64,000 nucleotides of DNA. Source: Jiella flava (GTDB lineage Bacteria; Pseudomonadota; Alphaproteobacteria; Rhizobiales; Rhizobiaceae). A model generated the notes under the pieces. It saw nothing but the letters and a program-made list of their open reading frames with translations, ran no database searches and was not told where the DNA came from. Location of the stretch: assembly GCF_017349315.1 (NCBI RefSeq), contig NZ_JAFMPP010000002.1, positions 400,926 to 464,925 on the forward strand, in the 5' to 3' direction. Numbering within the stretch: position 1 is the stretch's first letter; each line of letters starts with the position of its first letter. The position numbers and the translations under genes are program-made. Of this stretch, positions 1 through 7,972 are shown in pieces.

Positions 1-12
1 GACGGTTCGCCA

Positions 13-1347
13 ATGCAAGCGATCGGTTGCGGCAACGCGGCGGAGAGGGAAGAGGGCGACAGCCGATTTTGGGATCGGACCGAGCGGTTGGTCGGGCAAA
101 CAAGCGGCCGGGTGTTGGTGGGGGAGACGCCGCCGTGGCTGGCTTTGGCGCGGCCGGCCCAGCTACCGGTGCCGGGGCGCTGGCGGCAATGGCTGATCGT
201 CGGCGGCCGTGGCTCGGGCAAGACGCGGGCGGGCGCCGAATGGGTGAGCGCGATGGCGGCGGGCGAGCCGCCCTTCGCCGAAACTCCGGCGATGCGGATC
301 GGCCTCGTCGCCGAAACCTTGGCCGATGCCCGCGAGGTGATGATCGATGGCGAAAGCGGGCTTCTGTCCGTCACAGGCTACCGGCGGCCGGTCTTTGAGG
401 TCAGCCGGCGCCGGCTGGTCTTTGCCAGCGGGGCGGTCGCGCAGATCTTCTCGTCGGAAGATCCGGACGCCCTGCGCGGCTATCAGTTCGATCTCGCCTG
501 GGGCGACGAATTGGCGAAATGGGTGCATGGCGAGGCCTCATTCGACAATCTGCAACTGGCGCTCCGGCTGGGGCGCGATCCGCGGGCGATCTTCACCACG
601 ACGCCTCGGCCGATCCCGTTGCTGAAGCGGTTGATGGCCGACCCGTCGACGGTGACCACCCACATGCGGACGGTGGATAATGCCGGCAATCTGGCGCCGG
701 GGTTTTTCGCCGCGATGACGGAGCGTTACGGCGGTACGCGGCTGGGTCGGCAGGAACTCGACGGCGAAATTCTGGCGCTGCGCGAGGACGCCCTGTTCGA
801 TCTCGCCCGCATCGAGCGCGAACGCTGTGCGGTGCCGGAGAACCTCGGCCGCATCGTCGTCGCGGTCGATCCGCCGGCAAGCGCCCATCAGCGCTCGGAT
901 GCCTGCGGCATCGTCGCGGCGGGGCGCGGCCCGGACGGCACCATCTACATCCTCGCCGATCACAGCCGGCGCCGGGCCAAGCCGCATGAATGGGCGCGGG
1001 CGGCGATCGGGCTCTATCGGCAGTGGCAGGCCGACCGGATCGTCGCCGAGGTCAATCAGGGCGGCGACATGGTCGAGGCGGTGATCCGCGCCGTCGAACC
1101 GGACACGCCGTTTCAGGCGGTGCGCGCAAGCCGCGGCAAGTGGCTGCGGGCCGAGCCCGTCGCGGCGCTCTACGAACGCGGCCGGGTGCGCCATGCCGGG
1201 CGGTTTCCGGAGTTGGAAGACGAGATGGCGGATTTCGGCCCCGACGGCCTGTCCGGTGGCCGCTCGCCCGATCGCCTCGACGCCCTGGTCTGGGCTGTCA
1301 ATGCGCTCGCCGGCGACGGCAGCGGCCCCCGAATTCGCGAACTTTGA
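13..1347 (+). CDS. terL: GTA/phage terminase large subunit (gp2)
   Basis: ATP-driven motor and nuclease that packages DNA into GTA or phage heads. Residues 64-71 (GGRGSGKT) form the Walker A motif; FDLAWGDE near residue 163 fits Walker B; the C-terminal half holds the RNase H-like nuclease fold, with VAVDPPAS near residue 287 carrying a candidate metal-binding Asp and a late Asp in SPDRLDALVWA. The length of 444 aa fits GTA terminases. It is followed by portal, protease and capsid genes in canonical GTA order. The frame is still open at the left window edge (codons at 1-12), so the real start may lie outside, and the first ~40 residues do not look conserved. Family call is secure; GTA rather than prophage is inferred from the whole gene order. 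Confidence 0.92.
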   Translation: MQAIGCGNAAEREEGDSRFWDRTERLVGQTSGRVLVGETPPWLALARPAQLPVPGRWRQWLIVGGRGSGKTRAGAEWVSAMAAGEPPFAETPAMRIGLVAETLADAREVMIDGESGLLSVTGYRRPVFEVSRRRLVFASGAVAQIFSSEDPDALRGYQFDLAWGDELAKWVHGEASFDNLQLALRLGRDPRAIFTTTPRPIPLLKRLMADPSTVTTHMRTVDNAGNLAPGFFAAMTERYGGTRLGRQELDGEILALREDALFDLARIERERCAVPENLGRIVVAVDPPASAHQRSDACGIVAAGRGPDGTIYILADHSRRRAKPHEWARAAIGLYRQWQADRIVAEVNQGGDMVEAVIRAVEPDTPFQAVRASRGKWLRAEPVAALYERGRVRHAGRFPELEDEMADFGPDGLSGGRSPDRLDALVWAVNALAGDGSGPRIREL

Positions 1348-1394
1348 ACCCTTCGGCGGCCTGTCCGCCAATCGTGACGGTATCGGAGACAGGC

Positions 1395-2609
1395 ATGAGT
1401 CTTGTGCGATCCATGGCCGATTGGCTGGGGGCGGGGCGTCGGCGCGCGGCCGAGCGCACCGCGCCGGGCGCCCACGAAGCGAAGGCCGCGACGCCGGTGA
1501 CCGGCACGCTGATCTTCACCGGCGGCGGCGATCCGGTGTTCACCGAGCGCTCTTTCCCCTCGCTCGCCCGGACCGGCTTCATGCAGAACCCGGTGGTCTA
1601 TCGCTCCGTGCGGCTGATCAGCGAGGCCGCAGCGGCGATTCCGTTGGTTCTTTACGACGGGGCTGAGGAGGTCAGCGCCAACCGGCTGCTCGATCTTCTG
1701 CACCGGCCAAACCCGATGCAGAGCACTTCGGCCTTCATCGAGGCGATCTGCGGCTTCTTGCTCATGGCCGGCAACGCCTATGTCGAAGCGGCGATGTTTG
1801 GCGGCGAGATCAAGGCGCTGCACGTTTTGCGGCCGGATCGCATCCGGGTGATCGAGGGCGATGACGGTTGGCCGGTCGCCTACGAATACCGGGTCGGGTC
1901 GACCAGCAAACGCATCGCCGCCGAGGGTGAGGCGGGCACGCCGTCAAGCCTTTTGCACTTGGCTCTGTTTCATCCCCTCGCTGATCTGAAGGGCTATCCG
2001 CCCCTCGCCAGCGCGCAGGCCGCGCTCGATCTTCACAACGCCGCCGGCCGCTGGAACAAGGCGCTGCTCGACAATTCGGCCCGCCCATCCGGCGCGCTGA
2101 TCTATAAATCGGAGGGCGGCGCTAGCCTCTCGCCCGACCAGTTCGCCCGGCTGAAGAGCGAACTCGAAACCGGCTATGCAGGCGCTGTCCGTGCCGGCCG
2201 GCCGCTGCTGCTCGAAGGCGGGCTGGAGTGGAAGGCAATGGCGCTGACGCCGAAGGACATGGACTTCATCGAGGCCAAGAACGGCGCGGCCCGCGACATC
2301 GCGCTCGCCTTCGGCGTGCCGCCGATGCTGCTCGGCATTCCGGGCGACGCCACCTACTCGAATTACGCCGAGGCGAACCGGGCGCTCTATCGGCTGACGG
2401 TGCTGCCGCTGGTCAAGCGGATCAGCGGCGCGCTCGGCGACTGGCTCGGCGCGCATCTCGGCGAGCCCGGATTGCGGCTCGGCTTCGATCTCGACGCGGT
2501 GGAGGGGCTGTCGGCGGAGCGCGAGGCGCTGTGGACGCGGGTCGGCGCGGCCGATTTCCTGACGCGGGCGGAAAAGCGGGAGGCGGTCGGCTATGGCGCC
2601 GAGGACTGA
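1395..2609 (+). CDS. GTA portal protein (gp3), HK97 family
   Basis: Portal ring subunit at the head vertex through which DNA enters and leaves. The 404-aa product starts at an ATG preceded by GGAGACAGGC, a good Shine-Dalgarno site; the frame is open upstream but lies inside terL, so the longer reading is rejected. Typical HK97-portal features are MQNPVVYRSVRLISEAA near residue 58, the LLHRPNPMQS stretch, and LGIPGDATYSNYAEANRALYR near the C-terminal third, where phage portals carry the same conserved pattern. The end overlaps the protease gene by 17 bp, which suggests translational coupling. Confidence 0.93.
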   Translation: MSLVRSMADWLGAGRRRAAERTAPGAHEAKAATPVTGTLIFTGGGDPVFTERSFPSLARTGFMQNPVVYRSVRLISEAAAAIPLVLYDGAEEVSANRLLDLLHRPNPMQSTSAFIEAICGFLLMAGNAYVEAAMFGGEIKALHVLRPDRIRVIEGDDGWPVAYEYRVGSTSKRIAAEGEAGTPSSLLHLALFHPLADLKGYPPLASAQAALDLHNAAGRWNKALLDNSARPSGALIYKSEGGASLSPDQFARLKSELETGYAGAVRAGRPLLLEGGLEWKAMALTPKDMDFIEAKNGAARDIALAFGVPPMLLGIPGDATYSNYAEANRALYRLTVLPLVKRISGALGDWLGAHLGEPGLRLGFDLDAVEGLSAEREALWTRVGAADFLTRAEKREAVGYGAED

Positions 2610-3078
2610 ACTGGCCGCGCTGCACCGACGCTTTGCGGCGACGCCATCGCCGCCGCCGCCGCTTCTATCCGGCTACGCGGCGCTTTTCGGCGAGATCGAT
2701 CTTGCCGGCGACCGAATCGAGCGCGGCGCCTTCAGCGCCTCTTTGCTGCACCGGCAGCCGGGCGATGTCCGCATGCTTTGGCAGCACGATCCCGCCCGGC
2801 CGATCGGCCGCTGGCAGAGGATCGTCGAGGACGAGGTCGGTCTCTTCGTGCTCGGCCGCTTCGCGCTCGGCACCCAAGCCGGACGCGAGGCGGCGGGGCT
2901 CGCGGCGGCCGGCGCGATCGACGGGCTGTCGATCGGCTTTCGCACCCGGCTCGCCCGGCGGGCCGCGGCCGGAGCGCGGCGCCGCCTGGTCACCATCGAC
3001 CTTTGGGAAATTTCCCTCGTTACCTTCCCCATGCAGCAGCGGGCGCGGCTGACGCTCGTCGCCGAACCGGCGGCCTGA
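2593..3078 (+). CDS. GTA HK97-type prohead protease (gp4)
   Basis: Serine protease that trims the capsid protein during head maturation. The 161-aa protein has the expected catalytic set of the family: His in MLWQHDPARPIGRW, Ser in LSIGFRT and an acidic residue in LWEISLVTFPM, followed by the usual short tail. It overlaps the portal gene and lies 50 bp before the capsid gene, exactly as in the R. capsulatus GTA. Substrate is inferred to be the N-terminal scaffold segment of the next gene's product. Confidence 0.92.
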   Translation: MAPRTELAALHRRFAATPSPPPPLLSGYAALFGEIDLAGDRIERGAFSASLLHRQPGDVRMLWQHDPARPIGRWQRIVEDEVGLFVLGRFALGTQAGREAAGLAAAGAIDGLSIGFRTRLARRAAAGARRRLVTIDLWEISLVTFPMQQRARLTLVAEPAA

Positions 3079-3128
3079 AGGCAGGGGCGGAGCTGAACAC
3101 CGATTATCGATCACAGAGGAGACAGGAT

Positions 3129-4379
3129 ATGGACGAAACCGCGATCGCCGGCTTCGAAACGAAGGCGCTTGCCCCTGAGATCCGGGGCCTCCAGGACGAT
3201 ATGATGCGAACCTTCGAGAGCTTTTGCGAGGCCAATGACGCCCGCCTCGACGCCCTCGAAAAGCGGATGGGCGAGGATGTCGTCACCGCCGAGAAGGTGG
3301 ACCGCATCGCCGCCGCGCTCGACGCGCAGAACCAGCGGATCGAGCGTTTGACTCTGAAGGAGATCCGCCCGGCGCTGGGGCAGAGCGGGCCGCGCGGCGA
3401 GGATGCCGTCAGCGAGCACAAATCGGCCTTCGAGCGCTATGTGCGCGGCGGTGACGAGGCGCCGCTGCGGCGCTTTGAGGAAAAGGCGATGTCGAGCCTG
3501 ACCGGCGCCGACGGCGGCTTTCTGGTGCCGGACGAGACCGAGGCCGAGATCGGCCGCCGGCTCACCGCGATCTCGCCGATCCGCTCGATTGCCGCGGTGC
3601 GCACCGTGTCGACGGCCGTGCTGAAAAAGCCCTTCGCCATCTTCGGGGCCGAAAGCGGCTGGGTCAGCGAGACCGCCACGCGTGACCAGACCGCCGCGCC
3701 GCAGCTGGCCGAACTCACCTTCCCGACGATGGAGCTTTACGCCATGCCGGCGGCGACCAGCGCGCTGCTCGATGATGCGGCGGTCGACATCGATCGCTGG
3801 ATCGGCAGCGAGGTCGAGCAGGCCTTCGCGGCGCAGGAGGGCGCGGCCTTCGTCACCGGCGACGGGGCCAACAAGCCGAAGGGCTTCATGAGCTATTCAA
3901 CCGTTGCTGAAAGCTCCTGGGCCTGGGGCTCGGTCGGCTTTGTCACGACCGGTGCCGATGGCGCTTTCGCCAGCGATGGGGCCGCCGATGCGCTGATCGA
4001 ACTCGTCTATGCGCTGAAGGCGGGCTATCGGCAGAACGCCAGCTTTGTGATGAACCGGCGCACCCAGGCGAGCGTGCGCAAGCTGAAGGACAAGGACGGC
4101 AGCTATCTCTGGCTTCCGCCGGCCTCGGCCGGGGGGCGGGCGACAGTGATGGGCTTTCCGGTGGTCGAGGCCGAGGAGATGCCGGACATTGCCTCGGGCA
4201 GTCTCGCCATCGCCTTCGGCGACTTCGCGCGCTTCTATCTGGTCGTCGATCGCCAGGGCGTGCGAGTGCTGCGCGATCCCTATTCGGCCAAGCCTTACGT
4301 CCTCTTCTACACCACCAAGCGGGTCGGCGGCGGCATCCAGGATTTCGACGCGGCCAAGCTGCTCGAATTTTCCGCCTGA
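3129..4379 (+). CDS. GTA major capsid protein (gp5), HK97 fold
   Basis: Major head protein of 416 aa. The N-terminal ~110 residues are charged and helical (delta/scaffold domain, to be removed by gp4); the mature domain begins around ALSEHKSAF-type residues and includes SLTGADGGFLVPDE, a signature of HK97-like capsids, and the P-domain pattern ELTFPTMELYAMPAATSALLDDA. The C-terminus RVGGGIQDFDAAKLLEFSA is typical. An AGGAGA site sits about 8 nt before the chosen ATG; the longer upstream reading runs through the protease gene in another frame and is ignored. Confidence 0.94.
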   Translation: MDETAIAGFETKALAPEIRGLQDDMMRTFESFCEANDARLDALEKRMGEDVVTAEKVDRIAAALDAQNQRIERLTLKEIRPALGQSGPRGEDAVSEHKSAFERYVRGGDEAPLRRFEEKAMSSLTGADGGFLVPDETEAEIGRRLTAISPIRSIAAVRTVSTAVLKKPFAIFGAESGWVSETATRDQTAAPQLAELTFPTMELYAMPAATSALLDDAAVDIDRWIGSEVEQAFAAQEGAAFVTGDGANKPKGFMSYSTVAESSWAWGSVGFVTTGADGAFASDGAADALIELVYALKAGYRQNASFVMNRRTQASVRKLKDKDGSYLWLPPASAGGRATVMGFPVVEAEEMPDIASGSLAIAFGDFARFYLVVDRQGVRVLRDPYSAKPYVLFYTTKRVGGGIQDFDAAKLLEFSA

Positions 4380-4443
4380 GCGGTCGGGCATTGCGATTGC
4401 CATGATCAGGCCCGGCCCAGCGGCAGGGCCCTTCAATGCTCAC

Positions 4444-4543
4444 GCATCGGCCGGAAAATCGGAGTCGATTTTCGGCAAAGCCCGATGTGTCGCTTTCATG
4501 ATGGAGAGCGCCCTTTCTGCGTCCTGTTGGACGCACGGCGCTC
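4444..4543 (+). repeat. Dispersed double-palindrome repeat, copy A
   Basis: A 100-bp element with two palindromes: GAAAATCG...CGATTTTC (4454-4473) and GAGCGCC...GGCGCTC (4506-4543), joined by CAAAGCCCGATG. The same architecture recurs at 38108-38207 (reverse), 47057-47151 and, without the first palindrome, 50828-50902. It fills most of the gap between capsid and gp6; the gp6 Shine-Dalgarno (GGAGACGAGCC) starts just after it. It resembles in style the small intergenic palindromic repeats known from rhizobia and Brucella, but its family name is not established here. Confidence 0.85.
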
Positions 4544-4558
4544 GATCGGAGACGAGCC

Positions 4559-5119
4559 ATGACGACGATCGATCTTGGCACTTCGGCCGCCGAGCCGCTG
4601 ACGCTCGCCGATGCGAAAGCCTGGGCGCGGATCGAGCGAGACGACGAGGACGACCTGATTGCCAGCCTGATCACTGCCGCGCGGCAGACGATCGAGCGCG
4701 AGACCGGCCTGGCGCTTTTGCGGCGCAGCTTCAAGTTGCTGATCGATCCGGTCCCGACGGATGGCCCCGTCGCGGCAACGCGCCGGCCGCTGGTCTCGAT
4801 CGACGCGGTTGACGCCTATGATGCGACCGGCGCGCCCGTCGGTTTTGACGTGGGGACGGCGATCATCCCCGATCTGCCGGGGATCGACGCATTCTATCTG
4901 ACCCCGATCGTGATCGCGGCGGCGGTGAACGGCGTCGAGATCGATTTTACCGCCGGCTTCGGCCCCAACGGTTGTCCCGCCGACCTGCTTTTGGCGATGA
5001 AGGCCATGGTCGCCGCCGGCTATGAGGCGCGGGCGCTGGTGCCGTCTGGGGAAGCGGCTGGTCTGCGGCCGGCGATCGCGGCGCGGCTGCTGGCCCCCTA
5101 TCGACAGGCGAGGCTCTAG
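4559..5119 (+). CDS. GTA head-tail connector (gp6)
   Basis: A 186-aa adaptor of the phage gp6-like family that docks below the portal. The N-terminal helical part (LTLADAKAWARIERDDEDDLIASLITAARQ) is the recognisable signature: the DDxLIxxLIxAAR pattern is shared with phiE125 gp8/HK97 gp6-like connectors. A GGAGACGAGCC site precedes the ATG. The stop codon abuts the next ATG (TAGATG), so gp6 and gp7 are probably translated together. Confidence 0.88.
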   Translation: MTTIDLGTSAAEPLTLADAKAWARIERDDEDDLIASLITAARQTIERETGLALLRRSFKLLIDPVPTDGPVAATRRPLVSIDAVDAYDATGAPVGFDVGTAIIPDLPGIDAFYLTPIVIAAAVNGVEIDFTAGFGPNGCPADLLLAMKAMVAAGYEARALVPSGEAAGLRPAIAARLLAPYRQARL

Positions 5120-5452
5120 ATGGCGCCCCTGTTTCTCGATCCCGGCCTCTTCAACCGCCGCGTTGCGCTCGATCAGCCGGTCATTGCCGCCGACGGCGCC
5201 GGCGGCGGGACGACGGACTGGCAAGAGCTGCGGGCGGTTTCCGTGCGCATCGAGCCGGTGTCGGTGACGACGCGCGAGCGCTTCGATCAGCGCGAGGCGA
5301 TGATCACCCACCGGGTGCTGATGCGCGCCAACGCCGTGGTCAAACGCGGCATGTCGTTCCGGCTCGGCGCGCGGCGGCTGGTGATCGTCTCGGTGCACGA
5401 TCCGGACGAGAGCGGCCGCTATCTCGTCTGCCGCTGCGAAGAGGAGCGCTGA
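5120..5452 (+). CDS. GTA head-tail adaptor / head closure (gp7)
   Basis: A 110-aa protein of the SPP1 gp16-like head-closure family: begins with FNRRVALDQPVIAADGAGGGTTDWQ, the usual 'description of a beta-barrel rim' pattern, and ends with RRLVIVSVHDPDESGRYLVCRCEEE, matching the conserved C-terminal strands. It forms the ring that closes the connector under gp6. Position and size are exactly those of GTA gp7. Confidence 0.87.
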   Translation: MAPLFLDPGLFNRRVALDQPVIAADGAGGGTTDWQELRAVSVRIEPVSVTTRERFDQREAMITHRVLMRANAVVKRGMSFRLGARRLVIVSVHDPDESGRYLVCRCEEER

Positions 5453-5455
5453 ACG

Positions 5456-5707
5456 ATGCGCTTCACGGTCACTGTTCGTCATCGGGCGGTGCAGGCATCG
5501 TTTCGACGCTTCGTCGAGGCCGCTCTTTCCCGGCGCTTGAGAATGGTAGGCAGCGCGACGCTGAGGTCGCTTCCGTCTACATCGAACCTTACGGAGACGC
5601 CGGAAGGCCGCGCGCTGCTTGCCGATCCCTTCGCCGAATCCGCGTCGTCGGGTGAAGACCGGAGGCCGGACGACAAGGTCGCGAAAAAGTTAAAACCCTG
5701 GCGTTGA
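5456..5707 (+). CDS. Small hypothetical protein between gp7 and gp8
   Basis: An 83-aa reading frame starting 3 nt after the gp7 stop, with GAGGAGCG about 8 nt upstream as a ribosome binding site. The product is basic at its N-terminus (RFTVTVRHRAVQASFRRF) and ends in a charged tail; no family is recognised. R. capsulatus GTA has no gene in this slot, though many tailed phages place an HK97 gp10-like tail-completion protein here; the resemblance to that family is too weak to call. Could be real and coupled to gp7, or a degraded gene. Confidence 0.4.
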   Translation: MRFTVTVRHRAVQASFRRFVEAALSRRLRMVGSATLRSLPSTSNLTETPEGRALLADPFAESASSGEDRRPDDKVAKKLKPWR

Positions 5708-5791
5708 ACTTGTATCGATTCCCATCATTTCAGGGTATATTTCACAGCGACAAGTTTCGTGAAAGCGGCGTCGTGAAAACGGGATGGAACG

Positions 5792-6202
5792 ATGGCTCAT
5801 CCGAGCGCTGAGTTACAGGAATCGATCTTTTCCGCCTTGTCGTCCGATCCGGCGCTGACGGCGCTGCTCGGCGGGCCGAAAATCTTCGACCGGCGGCCCG
5901 AACAGGCGAGCTTCCCCTACCTGACCCTGGGGCGCACGGCGGTGGTCGACTGGTCGACCGGCACCGAGGATGGCGCGGAGCACATTCTCACGCTGCATGT
6001 CTGGGCGAAGGGCGGCGGCAAGGCCGAGACCTACGAGATCATGGACAAGGTCGCCACCACGCTGAACGACGCGGCCCTGCCGCTCAAGGACTATCACCTC
6101 GTCAATCTGCGCCTGCAATTTGCCGAGGCGCGGCGCGAGCCGGAAACGGCCGCCTATCACGGCATCCTGCGGTTCCGGGCGGTGACCGAACCGCTCGCCT
6201 GA
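5792..6202 (+). CDS. GTA tail terminator (gp8), DUF3168 family
   Basis: A 136-aa protein with the DUF3168 layout: N-terminal LQESIFSALSSDPALTALLGG, then IFDRRPEQASFPYLTLG, then HILTLHVWAKGGGKAE and the C-terminal RREPETAAYHGILRFRAVTE. Members form the tail terminator ring between head and tail tube. The 84-bp gap upstream is noticeably AT-richer than the operon. Downstream the GTA order breaks off for about 1 kb before gp9. Confidence 0.9.
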   Translation: MAHPSAELQESIFSALSSDPALTALLGGPKIFDRRPEQASFPYLTLGRTAVVDWSTGTEDGAEHILTLHVWAKGGGKAETYEIMDKVATTLNDAALPLKDYHLVNLRLQFAEARREPETAAYHGILRFRAVTEPLA

Positions 6203-6317
6203 GGTGTGGAGCGTGTCAATCTTGCGCAGGGATATATAGCTTGTTAGCTTGTCGTGAGTTTGGTCCGTGCAAGGCTCGCACATGTCGTAAGCGAGTTCAT
6301 CGAACGGGGGAATTTCG

Positions 6318-6902
6318 ATGGACGACGAGCAGGCCTATTTTTATTACTATGTGCTGCGTATGGAGGCGAGGAAATCCGTTGTCGATGCGTTAAATCGCCG
6401 GATTAAAACTTCCGATCATCGATCGCGGTGGCGCGGAATAACGTTGGCTTCAGTAAACGAGGAGTCAGTTGATTACGCTCGACGAGAGTGGTCGAAAAAC
6501 TATTCGGTCGGAGGTTTTCAAGGCTTCAAGGACAGCTGGGAGCGATTAAATTATAAGTTTAAAGCGATACCATCACATTTCAATATCGCTGTTTGGCAAA
6601 GTTATGAGGACGTAAAAGTCCTTCAAGGCATGGCGCTTGGGAAGCCCTCGCGGGGTAAGACGCATCTGACCATTAACTGGCTTGAAAGGTCTTATGTGAC
6701 ACCGTATTTTCGGGGCGGCGTGATGCTTCCTATCCTGGCGTGTGCCGAACAATATGCGAAACTCTTGCGGTGTGAACGCGTTCTGGTTAAAGACGCGGCA
6801 GATCCGAATGAGTTTTCAAACTATGGATACAATCCATATAGCGCACTCGGCCGGGGCTATATCGCAAAGGAGTTACGGGATGGCACAACTGATGGACAAT
6901 GA
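6318..6902 (+). CDS. GNAT-like acetyltransferase, foreign insert in the GTA operon
   Basis: A 194-aa protein encoded by DNA clearly richer in A+T than its neighbours (for example around 6540-6610). The C-terminal part LTINWLERSYVTPYFRGGVMLPILACAEQYAKLL...RVLVKDAADPNEFSNYGYNPY reads like the acetyl-CoA-binding and C-terminal segments of GNAT N-acetyltransferases (beta strand, GG turn, helix, beta strand, FxxYGY motif). The N-terminal ~80 residues are not recognised. GGGGGAATTTCG before the ATG is a usable ribosome binding site. It overlaps the next small gene by 23 bp. It is not part of any known GTA core; substrate unknown. Family assignment is by eye and moderate. Confidence 0.6.
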   Translation: MDDEQAYFYYYVLRMEARKSVVDALNRRIKTSDHRSRWRGITLASVNEESVDYARREWSKNYSVGGFQGFKDSWERLNYKFKAIPSHFNIAVWQSYEDVKVLQGMALGKPSRGKTHLTINWLERSYVTPYFRGGVMLPILACAEQYAKLLRCERVLVKDAADPNEFSNYGYNPYSALGRGYIAKELRDGTTDGQ

Positions 6903-7113
6903 CGCTGTAGCGCATGTGAGTGACGCTCTGGCTTTTGCGTTCGCGCGCGCCAATGAACGTGTCAACTCCTCTGGGATTATGAATTCGGTTCCTTTAATCG
7001 ACTCTATCGATCAGGCGGCCTGGGATTCCTGGGACGCGACGGATGAAAATCCCATTGTCTGCGACTCAAGCGGCGTGCTGGATCTTGAGGAAGATTCAAA
7101 ACAAGCTGCATAG
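6880..7113 (+). CDS. Small acidic protein paired with the GNAT-like gene
   Basis: A 77-aa product; the ATG at 6880 has an AAAGGAG site 7-13 nt upstream, which decides the start over an earlier ATG in the same frame. The protein is strongly acidic in its second half (DSWDATDENP, LDLEEDSKQAA) with a helical Ala-rich start (HVSDALAFAFARANERVN). No DNA-binding motif (RHH, HTH) is visible, so an antitoxin role is not supported. The 23-bp overlap with the upstream gene argues for translational coupling and a shared role. Function unknown. Confidence 0.6.
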   Translation: MAQLMDNDAVAHVSDALAFAFARANERVNSSGIMNSVPLIDSIDQAAWDSWDATDENPIVCDSSGVLDLEEDSKQAA

Positions 7114-7140
7114 TCAGCTTTTGGGTATAATTCTTTAGAA

Positions 7141-7167
7141 AGGCGGTCCTTCGGGGCCGCCTTTTTT
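7141..7167 (+). terminator. Strong intrinsic terminator (UUCG tetraloop) inside the GTA operon
   Basis: A 9-bp stem AGGCGGTCC / GGGGCCGCCT (one G-U pair) closed by a TTCG loop on a C-G pair, followed by six T. It comes 27 bp after the small acidic gene and 41 bp before gp9. It should end the transcript of the inserted pair, and would also cut the GTA operon in two unless antitermination or a separate gp9 promoter exists. Confidence 0.88.
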
Positions 7168-7208
7168 CGTGGCCGCAGTGGCGGCCGGACCGAGCACGGG
7201 ACACGCCG

Positions 7209-7622
7209 ATGAGCGCGCAAAAAGGCAAGGATCTCCTCCTCAAGGTCGACGCCGAGGGGCAGGGCAACTTCACCACCATTGCGGGTCTGCGCAGCCGGCG
7301 CATCGCCTTCAATGCGGCCACGGTGGACATCACCGACAGCGAAAGCGCCGGGCGCTGGCGCGAGCTCCTCGGCGGGGCGGGCGTCCAGCGCGCGGCGCTG
7401 TCGGGCTCCGGCATCTTCAAGGACGCGGGCTCGGACGCAACGCTGCGGCAGATCTTCTTCGATTCCCGCGTCGTGCCATTTCAGGCGGTGATCCCGGATT
7501 TCGGCACGGTGACCGGACCCTTTCAGGTGACGGCGCTCGAATATGGCGGCGAGCACGACGGCGAGGTGACCTTCGAGGCGACGCTGGAATCGGCCGGCGC
7601 GCTCGCTTTCGTGGCGGCCTGA
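7209..7622 (+). CDS. GTA major tail protein (gp9)
   Basis: A 137-aa tail tube protein of the TP901-1 major tail family: KGKDLLLKVDAEGQGNFTTIAGLRSRRIAFNAATVDITDSES near the start is the family signature, followed by RWRELLGGAGVQRAALSGSGIF. The C-terminus EHDGEVTFEATLESAG is also typical. It forms the stacked rings of the tail tube. It stands directly downstream of the terminator, and gp10 follows after 2 bp. Confidence 0.92.
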   Translation: MSAQKGKDLLLKVDAEGQGNFTTIAGLRSRRIAFNAATVDITDSESAGRWRELLGGAGVQRAALSGSGIFKDAGSDATLRQIFFDSRVVPFQAVIPDFGTVTGPFQVTALEYGGEHDGEVTFEATLESAGALAFVAA

Positions 7623-7624
7623 CC

Positions 7625-7972
7625 ATGGCCGTCAACCGGCGCCGGGGCGAAGTGTCCGCGATCATCGACGGCAAGGAGCGCCGGCTCTGCCTGACCCTTG
7701 GCGCACTCGCCGAACTGGAAGATGCGTTTGCCGCCGGCGATCTTGGCGCGCTCGCCGATCGGTTTCGCGACGGCCGGCTGTCCGCCCGCGATCTGACGCG
7801 GATCATCGCGGCCGGACTGCGCGGTGCCGGCGAGGCCGTCAGCGACGCCGATGTCGCGGCGATGCCGATCGAAGGCTCGGCGGCCGGGGCAGCGACGATC
7901 GCCGTCGCGCTTTTGGCCGCTGCCTTCGGAAGCGACGAGGAGGCGGCCGGGGCGGGCACGGCAAACCCTTGA
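7625..7972 (+). CDS. GTA gp10, tail assembly chaperone family
   Basis: A 115-aa protein starting at the ATG 2 nt after the gp9 stop; an upstream extension of the frame is discarded because it lies in gp9. The sequence MAVNRRRGEVSAIIDGKERRLCLTLGALAELEDAFAAG is the classic start of the GTA gp10 family, related to phage tail assembly chaperones. It ends in a low-complexity Ala/Gly stretch. The stop overlaps the next start as TTGA. Confidence 0.9.
   Translation: MAVNRRRGEVSAIIDGKERRLCLTLGALAELEDAFAAGDLGALADRFRDGRLSARDLTRIIAAGLRGAGEAVSDADVAAMPIEGSAAGAATIAVALLAAAFGSDEEAAGAGTANP

Noticed and set aside
6233..6238. TATATA before the GNAT-like gene as a promoter
   Set aside because: No acceptable -35 partner upstream.
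6880..7113. Antitoxin of a GNAT toxin-antitoxin pair
   Set aside because: The small protein is acidic, encoded after rather than before the GNAT gene, and shows no ribbon-helix-helix or other DNA-binding motif.
7126..7131. Perfect TATAAT before gp9
   Set aside because: No -35 at proper distance and it would start transcription directly into the terminator at 7141.
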